Assembly: GCA_933822405.4 (NCBI GenBank)
Contig: CAKOGP040002280.1
Span: 1-64,000 of the forward strand
Length of the DNA: 64,000 bases
Direction of reading: 5' to 3'
From: Cylindrotheca closterium
Lineage: Eukaryota; Bacillariophyta; Bacillariophyceae; Bacillariales; Bacillariaceae
Position numbers and translations under genes: made by a program
Notes under the pieces: model-generated
Database searches by the model: none
The model's input: only the letters and a program-made list of their open reading frames with translations
Told to the model about the DNA's origin: nothing
Shown: positions 61,083 to 64,000 of the stretch, piece by piece
Layout: each line of letters opens with the position of its first letter
Position numbering within the stretch: position 1 is the stretch's first letter

Positions 61083-61727
61083 CTACACGACTTCTTTTCG
61101 CAGCTCGCCTTCTGGCATCAGATTTGATCTGCAAAGTGGGCATCGATTGTGCCTCCTAATCCATTCGATCAGACAGTGCTCGTGAAACACATGAGAGCAT
61201 TTCTCTGTCTTTCCTGAACATAGGTCATCACCAATCGCATATGGTTCCAAACAAATCGCACAGCACTCATCGCCGCATGTTGAATCATCCTTCTTCGTTG
61301 AAACGTATTCGTCAGCAGGAAGCTTTTCCTGTGGACTAGACTCATATACTGCATGTACGGCAACTGTTGCCTCAATATCTTTAGATCCATCCTCAGAGTT
61401 TGCCATAACCATGTGACCATCGACCTTGACGCATACTCCAAACAGAAAGTGACCCATCATTCTTTCTGTTCTGGTTTGGCGTGCACGTATGATATCCTGA
61501 CCATTCTCACTGGTGTCTATCTTGTCGAGATCGATTGATGTCGGTCGATCCCTTCTTGTCCGATGTGGCCTTATCCGTGGCTGTTCGGCTCCAGATTCAA
61601 TGCCATCTACTTCAGATCGTAATCGTCGATTCATCCAATGGAAGTATGTTCGAAGACCACCCGCACAACAGACAATAACCACAAGAGGGCCTGCCATCAA
61701 TGCAGAGACTCCAGCGTCAATGACCAT
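61083..61727 (-). CDS. Membrane-anchored RING-H2 protein, probable E3 ubiquitin ligase
   Basis: A 214-residue protein. One hydrophobic helix at the N-terminus (about 8-26, ALMAGPLVVIVCCAGG), then a basic Arg-rich stretch (RIRPHRTRRDRP), a variable middle, and a C-terminal RING-H2 finger at 156-199 with all eight ligands: C156, C159 (CAIC), C177, H179, H182, C185 (CSHVFHEHC), C196, C199 (CPLC). The Trp after C185 (LIEWIRRH) is conserved for E2 binding. The layout resembles plant ATL-type membrane ligases, which attach ubiquitin to substrates with an E2. Substrate unknown. Start at the first ATG; divergent from the dioxygenase gene, 294 bases away. Confidence 0.9.
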   Translation of the reverse strand: MVIDAGVSALMAGPLVVIVCCAGGLRTYFHWMNRRLRSEVDGIESGAEQPRIRPHRTRRDRPTSIDLDKIDTSENGQDIIRARQTRTERMMGHFLFGVCVKVDGHMVMANSEDGSKDIEATVAVHAVYESSPQEKLPADEYVSTKKDDSTCGDECCAICLEPYAIGDDLCSGKTEKCSHVFHEHCLIEWIRRHNRCPLCRSNLMPEGELRKEVV

Positions 61728-62021
61728 CGTTGATCAATAACTAGATTCTGGGCCCAAGAGTAACCGATCTCGGTAACTTTTATGGATTCCAAGTTCATCC
61801 TTACAAGTTCAAAGCGGTGTTTCTTTTTGTCTTATTATCTGTGATGCTAAATTTTATTGGTTCGTGCTCGAAGATCTACGAACAGTCAAAGCGGAGGAGT
61901 GGAGAACCGGAGACCAACAATGTTCGATTCTGTTCCCAATTCGAAAGTGTATCTTCCCGCCTCTCTGTGGTGTGGTCATTTTCTAATTCATTCGGCAACA
62001 AAACACATTTTGTAGCTCTAG

Positions 62022-63410
62022 ATGACAACAATGATTCAAATTCTACTGCACATATTACTGCTATTCCGTTTGCCCTTGCTTGGCTCAAGTTTTAGTGCCG
62101 TCGTCTCGTCAGCAGGACGACGAACCGAACCATCATCATCATACATCAAATCATCCGCTGGAATCGATCGACGATCACCTATTCGGTTGAACTACCAGGT
62201 TGGGGAAGGACGAAATCTGTTGGTAGAAGATGCTCCTAGTTTCTGCAATGAATTCACCAGTCCACTGGACTGCGGCCTCCAGCATATCGAGACATCCCTA
62301 CTCCCTTCTTCGGCGACATCAGATAATTCAGTCTATGTGATGCCACTTGTCATTTCGCCGAAGAACTACACGAAGAACTTTTGTTTGAGAGGATTTATCA
62401 AGAACAACCGGGACTGGATTGATCAGCAAGTCTCGGAATATGGTGCAGTGCTTTTTCGAGGCTTCGATATCAACTCAGCTGCTGAAGTTGAGCAAGAAGT
62501 CAAAGCTCTTGAGCCAGACTTGAGCAATGATTATAGAGGAACCAGTCCCAGAAACGCAGTCGATGGATCAACATATGTCTTTTCGGCTGCCGAAGTTCCC
62601 TCTCACTATCCTATTGCACAACACTTGGAAATGAGCTTCTTGCCAGCTCCTCCCAGACGGCTTTTCTTCAGTGCCCTCCAAGCACCGAAGACTAAGGGCG
62701 GAGAGACCGCTTTGTCAGACTTCCGAAAGGTCTATCGAGATATCCCAGAGGATCTGAGAGAAAAACTAGCTCGGAAAAAGCTCCGATACACTCGAACTCA
62801 CTACAGGAAGGGTGCTAACCCGTTGTTCACTAACGACATCTCATCCTTGGAATCATGGCAAGATGTCTTTAGGACTTCTGACAAGTCCAAGGTGGAAGAA
62901 ATCGCTGCGAAAGAGAATTTTCCAGTCAGATGGGAGGGAAGAAAAAAGGACGTATTCGTCAGTGAATATCAGTCCGAACCCTTTCAGCTGCACCCTGTTA
63001 CAAAAGAGCCAGTGTGGTTCAATCATGCTCAAGTATTTCACTGGACGACTTACCCTGCCGAACTCTGGAACTCCTATAAACGCATTCGAGATATTCGGTT
63101 GTTGCTTCAATCCGCTAGGGCGTGGGTCATGGCATTCGCAACCTATGTTATTTCCCGTCGCAAAATGGCTCTGACAGTGACTTTTGGCGACGGAGAACCC
63201 TTTTCCATGAAGGAAATGGGTTCCATTCGTAAGACGATTCACAGACATATGACCTTTAATCGGTGGCAAAAGGGGGATCTTTTGGAAATTGATAATTTTG
63301 CCATCTCCCATGGCCGAGAACCTACATATGATAAGGGTAGAAAGATTGTGGTTGCCTGGAGCAGTGCATTGAACAAGTCGAATGATCCTGTCTATGGTCT
63401 TAGCCCTTAG
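62022..63410 (+). CDS. TauD/TfdA-family Fe(II)/2-oxoglutarate dioxygenase
   Basis: A 462-residue protein. The N-terminus is a signal-peptide-like hydrophobic stretch (about 5-30, IQILLHILLLFRLPLLG, followed by SSFSAVVSSAGRR), so it is probably imported into the secretory pathway or the plastid. The TauD-like core follows: YGAVLFRGFDINSAAEV (about 140), then the iron-binding HxE at H201 and E203 (QHLEMSFLPAPPRR), AGGETALSDF-like GGETALSDFRKVYRDIPE, and the distal His430 with Arg440 (ISHGREPTYDKGRKIVVAW) for iron and 2-oxoglutarate. The HxE instead of HxD is common in the syringomycin/gamma-butyrobetaine-like branch. The middle carries about 50 extra residues with no recognised function. The substrate is not predictable. 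A second, damaged copy begins 290 bases downstream. Confidence 0.88.
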   Translation: MTTMIQILLHILLLFRLPLLGSSFSAVVSSAGRRTEPSSSYIKSSAGIDRRSPIRLNYQVGEGRNLLVEDAPSFCNEFTSPLDCGLQHIETSLLPSSATSDNSVYVMPLVISPKNYTKNFCLRGFIKNNRDWIDQQVSEYGAVLFRGFDINSAAEVEQEVKALEPDLSNDYRGTSPRNAVDGSTYVFSAAEVPSHYPIAQHLEMSFLPAPPRRLFFSALQAPKTKGGETALSDFRKVYRDIPEDLREKLARKKLRYTRTHYRKGANPLFTNDISSLESWQDVFRTSDKSKVEEIAAKENFPVRWEGRKKDVFVSEYQSEPFQLHPVTKEPVWFNHAQVFHWTTYPAELWNSYKRIRDIRLLLQSARAWVMAFATYVISRRKMALTVTFGDGEPFSMKEMGSIRKTIHRHMTFNRWQKGDLLEIDNFAISHGREPTYDKGRKIVVAWSSALNKSNDPVYGLSP

Positions 63411-63703
63411 CATCATTGTATAACAAACAAAAATATTTTTTACAGATGGTTGGTACAGGATGGAAAGAGAAGTCGCGACCCTAACCCCGACCCACCACTC
63501 GGTGATAAAGATCAGAATGGGTAAACAGAACTACCGAAGTCCCAAATATAGCATTACTAAAAATGTCTAGTAATTAGTCGCAAAATTCCTGCATTTTCGG
63601 GACCTCTTGACATCAAAGTTGTCAAGAGCGCCAAAACTTGAAATTCTCGAGTTTTGCCAACGCTACATACTATGATATTCACAGGTTGTCACCTAAGAAG
63701 ACA
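63411..63703. other. Intergenic between dioxygenase copies
   Basis: About 290 bases, AT-rich, no feature except the approach to the second copy. Confidence 0.5.
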
Positions 63704-64000
63704 ATGATTCAATATCTAATACACCCTTTGCTACTCTTCTATTTGCCCACCCTGGGCTCAAGTTCTAATGTTCTCGTTTCGCCCGGACGAGAAACATCGT
63801 ACACTGCTATTCGAGAAATCACCATCAATCGTAAAAATTAATCGGACATCGTCTCACACACTGTTCTGACACCAGAGTCAGACTACCAAGTTCTTGAACT
63901 ACGGGATTTTCTCGCAACAGGGAACAAGACAACTGCATTGGAGCATGGACTTCAACACATCGAAACAACGCTGCTCCCTTCTTCGGCGACATCAGATAAT
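63704..64000 (+). pseudogene. Second dioxygenase copy, start only, with premature stop; cut by window end
   Basis: The ATG at 63704 aligns with the fourth residue (Met) of the dioxygenase at 62022. MIQYLIHPLLLFYLPTLGSS matches MIQILLHILLLFRLPLLGSS, and the closing bases to 64000, which encode HGLQHIETTLLPSSATSDN, match CGLQHIETSLLPSSATSDN, including 27 identical bases at the very end. Both stretches are the same distance apart in the two copies, so no intron explains the TAA at 63839-63841 that splits them. The stop therefore suggests a pseudogene or a sequence error. The rest lies outside the window. Confidence 0.6.

Noticed and set aside
1..64000. Transposons, retroelements, viral genes, rRNA or tRNA genes
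   Set aside because: No transposase, reverse transcriptase, integrase, capsid or terminal repeats were recognised, and I could not identify a convincing tRNA or rRNA by eye; a tRNAscan search could still find one.

Overview
The window looks like nuclear DNA of a photosynthetic stramenopile, most likely a pennate diatom. The pointers are short GT..AG introns (roughly 95-170 nt) in otherwise long ORFs, a stomatin-like protein with a diatom-type plastid presequence (signal peptide followed by AAAF), BspA-type leucine-rich-repeat genes, a transmembrane LRR protein, polyQ and polyG tracts, and frequent small tandem gene families. Nothing suggests a prokaryote, organelle, virus or transposon. The species is an inference; no sequence search could be run.

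Layout. 0.6-12.5 kb: plastid-type stomatin/SPFH protein; convergent PDZ-FYVE-ankyrin protein; BspA-type LRR gene; intron-containing, membrane-anchored Skp1-type GlcNAc-transferase; a second BspA-type LRR gene on the minus strand. 13-17.5 kb: RIO3-type atypical kinase with UIM-like motifs, and a small TPR protein. 18.4-22.2 kb: tandem pair of secreted flavin amine oxidase genes, the first broken, the second intact with three exons. 22.8-29.9 kb: one uninterrupted 2357-residue ORF holding about 25 consecutive ubiquitin-like folds and a basic tail. 31.5-45 kb: a minus-strand family of thioredoxin-fold (TXNDC9/phosducin-like) proteins without a CxxC, five full-length and one truncated, interrupted by NAD+ synthetase, an unknown Cys-containing protein and a two-exon SUMO gene. 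46-55 kb: IPI1/TEX10, then an F-box-like family in three states (frameshifted, intact, eroded) with a MntP/YtaF-like membrane protein between them. 55-64 kb: three-exon transmembrane LRR protein, five-exon seven-helix receptor-like protein, membrane RING-H2 protein, a TauD-like dioxygenase and the start of a damaged second copy at the window edge.

How it fits together. These are independently transcribed eukaryotic genes, not an operon. Several belong to ubiquitin or ubiquitin-like biology (25-UBL protein, SUMO, RING-H2, F-box family, UIM-bearing RIO3, Skp1-type GlcNAc-transferase), but co-regulation cannot be shown from sequence. The clearest local process is tandem duplication followed by partial homogenisation or decay, seen in the amine oxidases, the Trx-fold family, the F-box family, the dioxygenases and inside the UBL giant. 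The best candidate for an undescribed system is the 25-UBL protein; the second is the Trx-fold cluster.
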